Part shown: positions 18,315 through 18,585 of the stretch, in pieces
How positions within the stretch are numbered: the first letter of the stretch is position 1
Layout: each line of letters starts with the position of its first letter
Origin: Dimargaris cristalligena
Lineage: Eukaryota > Kickxellomycota > Dimargaritomycetes > Dimargaritales > Dimargaritaceae
Length of the DNA: 18,585 nucleotides
Assembly: GCA_027576995.1 (NCBI GenBank)
Contig: JANBQC010000560.1
Span: 1 to 18,585 of the forward strand
Direction of reading: 5' to 3'
Position numbers and translations under genes: made by a program
The notes under the pieces: generated by a model
Told to the model about the DNA's origin: nothing
Databases searched by the model: none
Seen by the model: the letters and a program-made list of their open reading frames with translations, nothing else

Positions 18315-18585
18315 CCAGGCTATTTACTTTCCAGTTGTTTTCATCAAGGAGTACTATTGCTAATAGATGTTATTAGTGTTTTGTTACATTAATTCTACTT
18401 ATTATGCTCAATAGATAAGCCCACCATCTACAATTGCCAAGAAGCTAAAGGGACCATGTGTAATAAATACAGCAGGGGGTGTCGCCCGAGTTAACCACTC
18501 TTAGTCCATCAAGAGTCTCGGGGATAGGCTTCTAACAGTAGGCGGGGCGTTGGACACGGCCAAGCAGGCTACTAATGTTAGGGGC
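18315..18585. other. right end of window
   Basis: AT-rich to about 18480. The last 100 bases are richer in GC and CpG and may be the edge of a neighbouring gene, but no frame is long enough to judge. Confidence 0.3.

Overview
The window looks like nuclear DNA of a fungus, probably an early-diverging lineage, though the lineage is a guess. Two recognisable genes are eukaryotic: a cytosolic methionyl-tRNA synthetase with a GST-like N-terminal domain, and the genome-maintenance ATPase SMC5, which has one canonical GTAAGT...AG intron. Both lie on the minus strand, are GC-rich and rich in CpG. No tRNA, rRNA, CRISPR array or clear transposase was found.

Layout. About 1-2800 is AT-rich and holds only weak minus-strand coding traces plus one unexplained CpG-rich block near 1800-2100. 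At 2800-3030 (minus) is a compact CpG-rich 76-codon ORF that looks like a real small gene. From 3101 to 4071 there is not one CpG. From 4658 to 9516 lies the most interesting structure: two diverged, collinear copies, about 1.56 kb each, of one unrecognised coding unit, in inverted head-to-head orientation around a 1.7 kb spacer. Reading both copies together shows protein-level conservation in several blocks, but each copy has its own stops and frameshifts. The copies mirror each other about position 7085. That point falls inside a CpG-rich, hairpin-rich segment (6830-7274) with a TATA-like box and a perfect Pol III B-box match.

10174-12570 is MetRS and 13553-17019 is SMC5, in tandem on the minus strand with about 1 kb between their coding regions. 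MetRS supplies Met-tRNA for translation. SMC5 is the core ATPase of the SMC5/6 DNA-repair complex. They are unrelated housekeeping neighbours, not an operon. To the right of SMC5 (17020-18585) the DNA is AT-rich again, with a diverged 138-140 bp tandem duplication and short, uncertain ORFs.

The broad picture is two conserved GC-rich genes beside CpG-depleted, repeat-derived DNA that looks worn by cytosine deamination. The inverted gene pair is the part I could not match to any family.
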